Shown in pieces: positions 45,845 through 56,241 of a stretch of 64,000 bases of DNA. This stretch comes from Patella vulgata (Eukaryota; Mollusca; Gastropoda; Patellidae), in the NCBI RefSeq assembly GCF_932274485.2, contig NC_065881.2:59778702-59842701 (forward strand), in the 5' to 3' direction. Within the stretch, counting starts at the first letter, position 1; each line of letters opens with the position of its first letter. The notes under the pieces are model-generated. The model was given only the letters and a program-made list of their open reading frames with translations. It did not search any database and was not told the origin of the DNA. The translations under genes and the position numbers were made by a program.

Positions 45845-46010
45845 AGCTAAACCTCGAACTCAATATTTTCATTAAGATTCGAGATTAACAACACAAATTA
45901 AAATTTAATTTGGGTCCATTTCAATCAATATTGATGTTGTTAAATTATCTTGCTGTGAAAATATGGGATCCTAATATCCAATATTAAAGACATAATGAAC
46001 CTTTACAAAT
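45845..46010 (-). repeat. Diverged MITE P relative inside foldback element 1
   Basis: Reads AAGCTAAACCTCGAACTCAA, then AATATTGATGTTGTTAAATT, then ATATCCAATATTAAAGACAT, parallel to the 43-kb relative. It lies in the centre of foldback element 1. Confidence 0.5.
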
Positions 46011-47567
46011 AAGGACACTAGTCGTGTTTTAAAAGGTGATGGCCTTATCACTAAACTTTAATTTGACATTTAATATGACCTTGCGGCGGGTTTTTACCAA
46101 TCATCCATACATGTTTTCTACCCAATATAAGGGTAGGCCTATAATATTAAAATCAGTGTCTTTCCCATTTAAGATGGTTTATGTAGAGGTACATAATACG
46201 ACTTAAAAGGGCAAAGACACCGCTTTTTGGCATCCGATGTTTGACTTGATTTTACAAACAAATAAAAAATATGATAGACACCCCCAATTTATGTTTATTT
46301 GGCTCAATTTTGAAATGCCCGAAAAAAATTTGGGTTACAGTGAGAGCGGAGCTTATCGTGTAGGGAACCCAAAACAAAATATTGTAAAATTTGATGGCCG
46401 CAAACGCATTTCCTGCTATTCTAGCCCGTGAATACCGCAATTTCAAAGTGGTCTAATATAGACTAATTAAGATGGCTGACTGCAATTCCAGTCAACCAAT
46501 CAATCGTTTACAGTCCACGGAGACGGTACCGTCGGGAAAACATTTTGAAAATTTAACTGCCGCACTTGCTTTTTCTGCTATTGCAGCAACTTCATTGTGG
46601 TCAAATATTATAGCCTATGTGGCTGACATGAATCCCAGTAAGTCAATCGCCGTGGGGCATGGGGGCCTCGCCCTCTCGAAGAAATTTTGAAATTGTAACA
46701 GCCGCAGATGCGTTTTTCTGCTATTTTAGGCCGTTAAGTTAAGCAACTCCAAGGTTGCCCAATGGTTTTGTAACCGAAATCCCACTCTATGCCGACGTGA
46801 ATTCCAACCATCCAACCAGACTGTTGCAGCTGCATTCATAATTAATAATCGATACCCCAAAAATGTTGCACAAAGTAGAACGGCTCCAGACAAACTGTTT
46901 TAATCCATAGTCAATTCAGTACGAATTCGTGATATTCAATTAAAAGTAAAGTAAAATTAGTGTTTTATTAGATTTTAGCACTTTATTTTGCATCTAGATG
47001 AAATAATATATATATTTTTTCACTTTACCTGTCTGCCCGAAAGTTAGGGGGGGGGGGGCGCCCCCCTGGCTCGTTCGCCTATGTAAACACGGAGGACGCT
47101 AACCCCCCATTTCATGTTTTAGAATTTAATTTGACGGAAGAAAAAAGTTATCAGTGATTGTAGTGGCCTAGCGAAAATTCACTGCTGATCAGTGTGTCAT
47201 TCACCTTAACGAAGAAGTTATCGATGTCAGTGTGGCCTAATTGAATGTGTCACCGCCTGCTTTAAGTGTTTAAGAAAAATGTTTACCACAGCTTGTGTTT
47301 GAAGGGAAAATTTACTAATGGAAATTCCCCAAATAAAATCATGTGTCGTATTTATTTTGAGATATCAGCAGATTTCTCTGATACTAATCTAGCACTCTCT
47401 TGAGTTCATGGGCACAATCCTACAAGTGATAAGAGAGAAAGAGAGAGAAAAATATTTATACCTCAGTGACACAGCTAAACTATAAAAGTACAGCTCACGT
47501 GTATGGAAGGATAACGTTGCCAATATTATTTCAATGTTCACTGTACAAACTGCATATAGACCGGGAG

Positions 47568-50005
47568 TCCAGGTGGTTAGCCAAGCTGAAAAGTGTACCA
47601 ATTTTCGCATATATGGTATCAAAGCATGCATATCTGGTATCATCAAAATGTAAGTCTGCCGGGTATCTGGTGGTGGGTGTGTCTGTGAGGGCTTCGATAC
47701 TGGGTATGGATTCTTGAGCTAGATTAGCTCAAAAGTGTACCACATGAAAATGGTACAGCAGTGTACCGTACATCTTCAAGTATTACAAAAACACTCTAAC
47801 AGACATTTCTAGTGGTGGAGTACCCCCGACAGAGTTATGTAATTGTCAGACCACAGCTAGGCTAGATTAGCTGAAATCTGTACCACTTAAAACTGCTTGG
47901 AAGTTGTTCAGCATCACCACAGGAATCAAGAATGATCACTGCCAGACAATTTGTGCGGTGGGTTACCCCTAACAGAACACCCAATATGCCACGCCTCCCA
48001 GCTAGTCTAGATTAGCTTAAATCCGTACCGCCTAAAACTGATTGGAAGTCATTCAGCATAGTGAATCATAATGTATGCTTAACAATTCGCTCTATGAATT
48101 CGGCGAATCAGAAAACTTATAGTTTAAAACATTACTAACATCGCTATGTTTCGCGAAAATTGGCCGCCACTTTGAATATGACCTCAACCTGGAATACTTT
48201 TTGGTCGGAATATGTTTTTATGTTTATATCTGAAGTAACTGCCACTGAAAACCTATAATTTAATAAACTACACACCTTTGTTAGGGGGCGATATGGGTTT
48301 CCCTCCAAAATAAGCCTCCATTTTGAATTTGCCCCCCCCCCCCCCTTAGCGGAATTAGCCATCACTTTTAGGAGGAATAGCAAAATCCATTGGATTCAGC
48401 GGGTCAAATTACGATAGAAACCAGCTTCATACCGAGGTCCGAGGGAATCTGTCCCGACTTTTACCCAACTAAATTAAAGTAAGTAACCAGAAAATGTCTC
48501 ATGTCGGCCATCTTGAATATTTAAATTTTCCGAAGGGTGCCAGGGTGGCATTACCCAGATTCTGAATCTACACATATTAAAGACATATAATTCACTCAAA
48601 ACCTACATTTCAATATATTGCACATCTTTTTAGTGAACTTTATGAGTTTCCCTCTAAAATGAGCATCCATTTTGAATTTGGCCCTCTAGCGGAATTAACC
48701 ATCACTTTTGCAGGAGGAATATCCTAGCTCATTGGATTCAGCGGGTCGAATTATTCTAGAAACATATTCAAACCGAGGTCCGAGAGCAGCTGCCACATAT
48801 TTTACCCCACTAAATAACCAGAAACCGCCTCATGTCGGCCATCTTTAATATATAAATTTCCCCAATTCTGAATCTACACATATAGAAGATATATAATCCA
48901 CCAATAAACATTAGGTGGGCTGTATTTCCATGCCAAGGCTTAAAATGGGATTTGGCAACTGGACTTTATGGTTCGTATGTCAGTGGTCACTGAGTTGAAC
49001 CACTACTTATTATTCTTCATACGATTACTTAATCTTTAATAGATATTACATACTCATGAAAATATGTAATACCTAGAATTCTCAATAAGTTGATAAAGCT
49101 GATAAAGCCAGATTTTTGGGAGGGGGGGGGGCGCTTGGCTGTCGTGTCACTTGGGAGAACCCCACCAAACAAACTCTCTAGCAATGGGCAGTGTGATCCC
49201 TGGGGTGCTGAACAATTTCCAAGCAGTTTTAAGTGGTACACACTTCAGCCACTCTAGCCTAATTGCGAGGCGTGTCATTTTGGGCGTGTCTGTTAGGGGT
49301 TACCCACCGTACAATCTGTTTGGCAGTGATCATTCATGATTCCTTTGGTGGTGCTGAACAACACCAAAGCACTTATAAGTGGTACATATTTCAGCTAATC
49401 TAGCCTAGATACGGGGCGGGGCATTTTGGGCGTTTCTTTCAGGAGTACCCCACCGCAATATCTGTCTGGCAGTGGTAATTCATGATCCCTGTGGTTGTGC
49501 TGAACAACTTTTAGGTGGTACGGACTTCAGCTAATCTAGTCTAGTTGGGGGGGGGGGGCTGGTATTTTCGTCGTGTCTGTCGGGGTAACCCATCGCACAA
49601 ATTGTCTGGCAGTGATCATTCTTGATTCCTGTGGTGATGCTGAACAACTTCCAAGCAGTTTTAAGTGGTACAGATTTCAGCTAATCTAGCCTAGCTGTGG
49701 TCTGGCAATTACATAACTCTGTCGGGGGTACCCCACCACTAGAAATGTCTGTCAGTGTCAGAGTGTTTTTGTAATACTTGAAGATGTACGGTACACTGCT
49801 GTATCATTTTCATGTGGTACACTTTTGAGCTAATCTAGCTCAAGAATCCATACCCAGTATCGAAGCCCTCACAGCGACACCCACCACCAGATACCCGGCA
49901 GACTTACATTTTGATGATACCAGATATGTATGCTTTGATACCATATATGCGAAAATTGGTACAATTTTCAGCTAGGTTGACCCCCTGGGCTCCTGCTCTA
50001 TGTCA
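47568..50005. mobile_element. Foldback element 2, arms of about 430 bp
   Basis: The left arm (47568 to about 48000) and right arm (about 49570-50005) are inverted copies, e.g. AAGTCTGCCGGGTATCTGGT on the left and ACCAGATACCCGGCAGACTT on the right. Arms contain subrepeats of the GCTAATCTAGCCTAG...GGTAC type, also found at 49150-49560. The centre has two units about 335 bp apart (GCGGAATTAGCCATCACTTT at about 48350, GCGGAATTAACCATCACTTT at about 48684). No protein domain seen. Confidence 0.8.
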
Positions 50006-50679
50006 GCAGTTCAAAGTAGGCCTTCGTATTTTAGTTTTACAATTTGTAATTTCCATTGCTCCTCAATACTAATGTCACAGTGTTAAAATATATAATACAC
50101 TTTTCAATAATACAAAATGCAGAAAAAAGTCCTGAATAGGACGGAAATTAATAATTAATATTTAATAATTTCCGCGATTGATGTATAACAAGGTCAACAT
50201 CAAGGGGCATGCAGAGATCAAGCTGGCATACAATACAATACGAATAAGGCGGCTTACCATGCAATAAGGGAGAATCAAGCTAGCATGCAATAAGGAATTC
50301 GCTGGATGATCATGCGCTAGATATGGCTAATCCTAGCCTTCGATAAGCCCCACCTTTTTACTTACTACCCCCCCCCCCCTCCCAACCAACACTTCAACAT
50401 TAATCTTTTTTTTTCAAAGTGTATGGAGCCACGGTCGCTATGTGGTTAAGACAATACCACCTTAGTATGGGGAAAAAATTGTCCAGGAGTCCACCCAATG
50501 TGTACAAAACATGATTTATTTATTTTTTTTATAAGCAATATTTTATTCAGATTTGTATCTGAATAGGGATTGGGGAACAGGCATAGCCTATATTAAACCC
50601 CTCTCCCTACTGATTTATACAGGACGTAAACTAGATTATATCTAAAGTTGATACAGTAATAAAACGTCCTTACCCCACC
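50006..50679. other. Unassigned stretch with a short repeat
   Basis: Contains two related blocks (ATCAAGCTGGCATACAATAC and ATCAAGCTAGCATGCAATAA at about 50218 and 50275) and a C run near 50370. No gene seen. Confidence 0.3.
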
Positions 50680-51268
50680 TGCTAGCCTGGATGTCGCTTG
50701 TTCGAGCCCTGCATTGGCCGAGAAAAGTTCATCAGGATTTTCCGATGTGGTGTCATCTTGTCAGTGGTGCGCAGATAGTCGATCGGAGGGCACCGAGGGA
50801 GAGAGAGGAATGGGGTTTAACGCCCACTCGACACAAACTAGGTCATATCGGGACTAACATGTTCAATAATTCGCTTGCATGTAGGGGTCTTTAGCAGTGG
50901 GAGGAAACCGGAGGACCCAGAGAAAACCCACAAGGTTGGACAGGCGACCCTACTCCTTGTCACGTACAATCGCTGAATCGAAACCACGTCAGTTGACTCA
51001 ATGACAGACCTTATGATGCAGCGCACACACGCTATAACCATTCAGCCTTCCAACTCCCCGTTCGGATGGGACGAATAACCGAGGTCCCGTGTATACATTG
51101 GCTTGCGTGTATAAAATCCCTTGGCAGTTGGAATTCAATATGAGAGTAGGCCATTGTGTCGCTTCCCGGGCAAAATTTCTCTCATAGCACACTGCATGGC
51201 GTATGCCCGTCTTCATTTGCCCGGTCGAAGCAGAGAACAGTAGGACGTTAAACCCCATTTCGTTTTTT
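50680..51268 (+). mobile_element. SINE A split by a SINE B
   Basis: Left part 50680 to about 50796 (GCTAGCCTGGATGTCG, TGTTCGAGCCCTGC) and right part 51061-51268 (TTCGGATGGGACG, AAAATCCCTTGGCAGTTGG, AGTAGGACGTTAAACCCCAT). The SINE B lies between. Confidence 0.85.
50797..51060 (-). mobile_element. SINE B inserted inside a SINE A
   Basis: A full SINE B from GAGAGAGAGGAATGGGG to CATTCAGCCTTCCAACTCC. SINE A sequence stops just before it and resumes at 51061 (TTCGGATGGGACGAATAACC). Confidence 0.85.
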
Positions 51269-51410
51269 CAAAGTATGTAAATATAAATGTGCCAGAAAAT
51301 TATTTAAATATTTGAAAAGAGAAATGAACACACTTTTAGTGATATGTAACATATCTGGAATTCGTATAAAACGGGCATGTTTACTTTAAATACTCCCAAC
51401 TCCCTCATTT

Positions 51411-51572
51411 AATAGAGTTTCGTACCACCCGACGATGGTCGTTTTTCTTTCCCCATGTCAGTGATGCAGGAGGTCCCGACAAGGACAACTGTCTAATCGT
51501 TCGGATGGGACGAAACACTGCATGGCGTATGCCGGTTTTCATTAGCCCAGTCGGAGCAGAACAGTATGACGT
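51411..51572 (+). repeat. SINE A fragment with internal deletion
   Basis: CATGTCAGTGATGCAGGAGG, then TTCGGATGGGACGAAACAC joined directly to TGCATGGCGTATGCCGG and AGCCCAGTCGGAGCAGAACA. The middle block is missing. Confidence 0.7.
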
Positions 51573-51689
51573 TTTTGAACTGCTGACATATGCCTTTTGC
51601 ACGGTGAACATTGAAATAATATTGGCAGAGAGAGAGAGAACCAGCAAGCCAGCCAGCCATATATAGCGGGTTCATGGAGATGTATGGTT

Positions 51690-52110
51690 TGGGTCATTCC
51701 ATGTCAATTATTACCCAATGAGTTAAACCATACCCACTTCGATTTATGGTTTGCTGAAATATGGTTTATATGCTTATTAGGACTGAAAAGGCTAATATTC
51801 CAAATTTTAGCTTGACATGACTATACCGGTTCCTGAAATACGACCGCTCAATTTGGGGGATTTCGACCAAAATGGGCGTGGCCACCATTACTCAAAAGAC
51901 CATAACCCAGTAACCGATAGGTCAAAATTGCTGGAATAAGTATTTCTGGAATGGGAAAGATGGTGTCCTGCTTTAAGTGCAAAGACACTGATTTTTACCT
52001 TCAAGTGTGAATATATAAGTTGATTTTGCATATTTATAAAATATATTGTACCTCCAATTGTTTGACATTGTGTAGAAAACATGTTAAGCTAAATATTCAT
52101 GGAAATTCAT
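51690..52110. repeat. Left part of a disrupted repeat with a 29-bp inverted match
   Basis: Block at 51921-51949 (GTCAAAATTGCTGGAATAAG...) is an exact inverted copy of 52408-52436. The SINE B tail and SINE A fragment lie between. Phrases like CATTCCATGTCAATTATTAC suggest a repeat of the foldback or tandem-unit type, but the ends are not defined. Confidence 0.45.
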
Positions 52111-52125
52111 CTCAAAGTCACATGG

Positions 52126-52158
52126 AGAGAGAGAGAGAGAAATGGGGTTTAACGTCCA
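52126..52158 (-). mobile_element. Tail-only SINE B insertion of 33 nt with 15-bp target duplication
   Basis: The insert is only the tail of SINE B: a (GA)n run then AAATGGGGTTTAACGTCCA. It is flanked by exact ctcaaagtcacatgg copies at 52111-52125 and 52159-52173. It is an extreme 5'-truncated retrotransposition product. Confidence 0.85.
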
Positions 52159-52185
52159 CTCAAAGTCACATGGTCTACAAGGTCA

Positions 52186-52386
52186 ATTCCAACTGCCAAA
52201 GGATCTTTTACATGCACGCCAATATGTACACGGGACTTCGGTTTTTCGTCCCATCCGAACGACTAGACAGCTGTCCTTATCAGGCCCTCCGTCTTGCATC
52301 ACTGACAAGTGGAAACTACACCGGAAAATCTGGATGAACTTTCTCGGCCAATGCAGGGATCGAACACCCGACCTCCAGGCTAGCTC
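52186..52386 (-). repeat. SINE A fragment lacking tail and part of the head
   Basis: TCAATTCCAACTGCCAAAGG through CGTCTTGCATCACTGACAAG to GGGATCGAACACCCGACC and AGGCTAGC. Both extreme ends are missing. It directly follows the 33-nt SINE B tail insertion. Confidence 0.75.
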
Positions 52387-52826
52387 AAAATTCAAAGTCA
52401 AAAGGTCCCAGAAATACTTATTCCAGCAATTTTGACTTATTTTGAAAAACTCGAAAAAATATCTAGACAGCATGGGACAAGAATGTTTTTAACATGTGTT
52501 GGAGACATTAGTACAAACTATAATCACACAAAGTTTCAGATTTTTAGGTGCTGATCTACCGGGTTCTATCAGCGCGAAAACACGAGGCAATTTTCGAAAA
52601 TTTGTGTCTAAAACCATATTCGAGGGCAATTGTCTGGGAATCTAATGAAGACTGGTGCGTTTTCATATGTTTTTTATGTAATTTTTGCCGGCCATTTTGA
52701 ATTTCTACCATCAAGAATTCTCGAAATTAAATATTTGAGATTATCGCTGCCCTTTTATTACCAAATTAATGTTAATAGACGTCATAAAAACTAAAATTGG
52801 CTTTGGGCGCGACTGTTAAATTAGAA

Positions 52827-53206
52827 ATGAAATGAAATGGGGTTTAACGTCCTACTGTTCTGCTCCTAACCTGGGCTAATGAAGACGGGCATACGCCATA
52901 CAGTGCTATGAGGGAAATTTTGCTCGGGCAGCGGCACTACGGCCTACTCTTTATCGAATTCCAACTGCCAAGGGATTTTTTACGTGCACGCCAATGTGTA
53001 AACGGGACCTCGGTTTTTCGTCCCATCCGAACGACTAGACAGCTGTCCTTGTCAGGCCCTGCATCCTGCATCACTGACAAAGGGGAAACCACGCCGGAAA
53101 ATCTGAATGAACTTTCTCGGCCAATGCAGGGATCGAACACAGGGATCGAACACCCGACCTCTAGGCTAGCGAGCCAGCGTCTTACCCACTTAGCCACGTG
53201 ATCCCC
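52827..53206 (-). mobile_element. SINE A, full length, with 14-bp target duplication
   Basis: A complete copy: (ATGAA)n tail, GGGGTTTAACGTCCTACTG, the full body, and a head ending TTAGCCACGTGATCCCC. A 12-bp step is duplicated inside the head (AGGGATCGAACAC occurs twice). Target duplication ctgttaaattagaa at 52813-52826 and 53207-53220. Confidence 0.9.
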
Positions 53207-53378
53207 CTGTTAAATTAGAAGTGGTTTTGGGAACTTTTGCAGGCCCTTGTGCGCCAGTTCCTTAACTCAAGAATCGCCTTTTCGGAGATATGGATGAAAC
53301 ACCTACACATTGAGTCATCAAACCTTACGGGCGCAACTTTTGAATTAAACAATATCTAGCGTGTAAATTAGAAAGAAT

Positions 53379-54233
53379 GGTTGCCAGGCAACGAGACATA
53401 CGGCCACAGCAGCTAAGTCATCCGGGCAGTCAAGGGTGTCGCATATTTTTTCTTTTGTCGGTAATGAAAACATTTACACTACACAAAATCTGATTAAGAG
53501 TAACAACCATTAAGTAATTATCAGAAATCATCAGAATTTGTTTGGCTTCTAGTTCTGGCACATGCTAACATTTAGCAAACAAAACATTTAATATCATGAA
53601 TTTAGCAGTTCGGAAGTGATATTGTCGTCTTGTTGCCTTCGGGCTTAAGCACCGTGTACAAATTTAAAGTCGGATGACAATATTGGTCTTACCGGTAGTT
53701 GCATCCACAACATTTTTCAAAGGCATCAAGGGTTATAATTCTAGTAATAATTATCATAAATTGTTTTTAAAAAAATCAAGAAGGTTCATCGCCTCAGGAC
53801 CATAATCACCATTTATAAATTTAAAGTCAATCGGATGATACATTGTAGAGTGTAAATAAGAATATTCAGAGGTCATGGGTCTATAACTCTGACAGTAATT
53901 CTCTGATAATGACATCTTCGTATAGTAACATTAGACAGTGTATAAATTTAATGTCAATCGGACAATAAATTTGGCCTGTAGAGAATCCACAAGATTTCTC
54001 AAAGGGGCTAAGGACCATAACCCCAGTAGTAATTATTGGAAATTGTTGAAAATCAATAGGCTTCTTTTTCTTATGCCCATAAACACTGTGTATAAATTTA
54101 CCGTCAGATATTAACTTTAGCCTTTAGATAGAGGGTCCACAAGACTTTTCAAAGAGGTCAAGAGCCATAACTATGGCTATGGACGCCGGACCAATGACAA
54201 TATACGACCACAATTCAATGTGGGCATATTAAA
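53379..54233. mobile_element. Tandem-unit element, set 2
   Basis: It starts GGTTGCCAGGCAACGAGACA and ends CAATGTGGGCATATTAAA. Inner units of about 150-160 bp carry GTATAAATTTAATGTCAATC and AGTAATTATTGGAAATTG. The ends relate it to the 55.1-kb copy. Confidence 0.7.
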
Positions 54234-54355
54234 CCCAGTATTTGCTTCTATATACCTAATTAGTTTGTGTGTAAATTTTTGTAACCTGCATGTAGTTGTA
54301 ATGCCTCGTCCAGACAATCATACATTAAATGATATTTATAAAATGTATAATCGTT

Positions 54356-54657
54356 TTAAAGCTCGGTTCATACTACATCCGTATTCATAAACGTATCCGC
54401 ACCCGCATCCGTATCGGCGTTCTGCCGTTCAAATAGAAAATGCGTCCGGCTCACTAGCCGAAATGCCGGACGCACTTTACAAAAATACGCTCTGGGAGCA
54501 ATCAATCCGGCTTAACGGACGCAGTTGTTTTTGTGCGCAATACGTGCCGGATTCTATTTCAACCCTTTCTCTAAAAATGACTAAAGTATACCAGTACGTA
54601 TTCACGCACGTATTTACAGATACGGATTACGGATGTAGTATGAACGGACCTTTAGTG
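54356..54657. mobile_element. MITE S, about 300 bp, terminal inverted repeats
   Basis: Left end TAAAGCTCGGTTCATACTAC, inverted right end TAAAGGTCCGTTCATACTAC, followed in both by ATCCGTA. It is rich in CG compared with its surroundings. The end pattern resembles PIF/Harbinger-type MITEs, but the target duplication is not clear. Confidence 0.65.
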
Positions 54658-55107
54658 TAATTATACATTCATCGGATTGGGGTGTGTTAGGTTAACACCA
54701 CTGGAAGCAAGGAGTAATACGAGTCACAGCTTGAGTTTTATTACCATGAACTTGACAGAATATACTATGCTTCTCAATATGTTCAGATTCTCTATGTAAT
54801 TTGAATACATATCTGGTTTCTGTGTTTGCTTTTAAGTGTGTTCAAATTATCTGTCCGCATTTATAAACAATCACATTCCATTTGAAAATCAATATATATA
54901 TATATATAAATAAAAGTAAGTCATGTAACTTGTTGCAAGCTGTCTCCATATATTGTTAAAACAAACAATATATTATTGTCAGTGTTTGTAAAACAAAACC
55001 ATCCCAAACCCAAGTTATTCAAATAAAATGCATGATTTTAGGCTACAGAATCCCTGGCAAACTACAATTGAAAGTTGAATCTCTAATAGAAATATCAGTC
55101 CAAAGAT
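54658..55107. other. Unassigned intergenic stretch
   Basis: AT-rich sequence with an (AT)n run near 54893-54907. No gene or repeat family recognised. Confidence 0.3.
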
Positions 55108-55976
55108 AGGTTGCCAGACAATGAAACATATGCCCACAGCGGCTAAATCGTCCGAGCGGTTGACAAGGGTTGTCGCATATTTATTCCTTTGTAGGTAATT
55201 TGGGGGCCTTTACAAGACAGTTCCATACAGATCAGATTATAATTTTTGCCGTTTGAGGGTTCACAAGGTTCTACAAACTGAAACAAGGGTCTCAACTCTG
55301 GAAGTAATCTACAGAAATTGTTGAAATTTGACAGGCTTTTTCGTTATACTAATTTAAATAATGCATATAAATTTCATACATATCGGATGATAACTTTCAT
55401 CAATCGAGCATTAACAAGGTTGAACAAAGTTAAAGAAGGGCAATAACTCTAGAAGTAATAAACAGAAATTGCTGAAATTCAATAGGATTCTTCTCTTTAC
55501 TAATTTAAATGACGCATGTAAATTTCATACAGATCGGCAGATAACTTTTGATGTTAGAGAATTCACAAAGTTCAATAAAGTGAAACGAGGGCCATAACTC
55601 TAGACGTAATAAACAGAAATTGCTGAAATTCAATAAGCTTCTTCGTTTCCCCAATTTAAATATTGCATATAAATTTCACAAAGATCGGATGTTAACTTTT
55701 GGCATTAGAGCATTCACAAGGTTCAACAAAGTGAAACAAGGGCCATAACTCTAGAAGTAATAAACGGAAATTGCTGAAATTCAATAGGCTTCTTCGTTTC
55801 CCTAATTTAAATATTGCATATAAATTTCTGAAATTAAATAGTCTTCTTCATCTCACTAATGTAAACAACATATATCAATTTTAAAACAATTGAGCGTTCA
55901 CAAGAAATTGTGGACGACAGACGTACAGACGTGGGCGACGCCAATATACGTCCACATTTCTGTGTGGGCGTATAAA
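55108..55976. mobile_element. Tandem-unit element, set 2
   Basis: It starts AGGTTGCCAGACAATGAAAC with ATATGCCCACAG and ends TGTGTGGGCGTATAAAA. About four units with AGAAATTGCTGAAATTCAAT and AAGGGCCATAACTCTAGAAG. The end motif is shared with set 1. Confidence 0.75.
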
Positions 55977-56241
55977 AATGGTTCAATTCCTTTCTGTATT
56001 AATTACAAAGATATGACAAACTGAAAATTGCATTGATCTGTGCTGCTCCAAAAACAAGACGGTTGCTATATTTATTTGCCCTAATCCATATTGATGGGCC
56101 TGTTTTAAAACTGAATGAATCCAAGCCGGGAGATGATCTATTTTAGATCTAGTGCAATCAACTTGCTGCATATACTTTAAATAAGAGGGCATGACAAGCA
56201 ATGATCTATGTACTAGTATCTATGCTATGTAGGAAAAATAC

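Larger units (their letters stand above)
44481..47084. mobile_element. Foldback element 1, arms of several hundred bp
   Basis: The outer ends are inverted copies (ACATAGGCGTTCGCGCCAGG on the left; the right end, inverted, is ACATAGGCGAACGAGCCAGG) with similarity over about 310 bp (44481-44790 and 46755-47084). After a MITE Q in the left arm, inverted similarity resumes: GTCTCCGTGGACTGTAAACG on the left against CGTTTACAGTCCACGGAGAC on the right. Sub-blocks with GGCTGGAATAGCAG repeat in each arm. No transposase seen. Confidence 0.8.

Noticed and set aside
46472-46690. 72-codon open frame MADCNSSQ...
   Set aside because: It lies in the right arm of foldback element 1, whose inverted copy is found in the left arm; not a gene.
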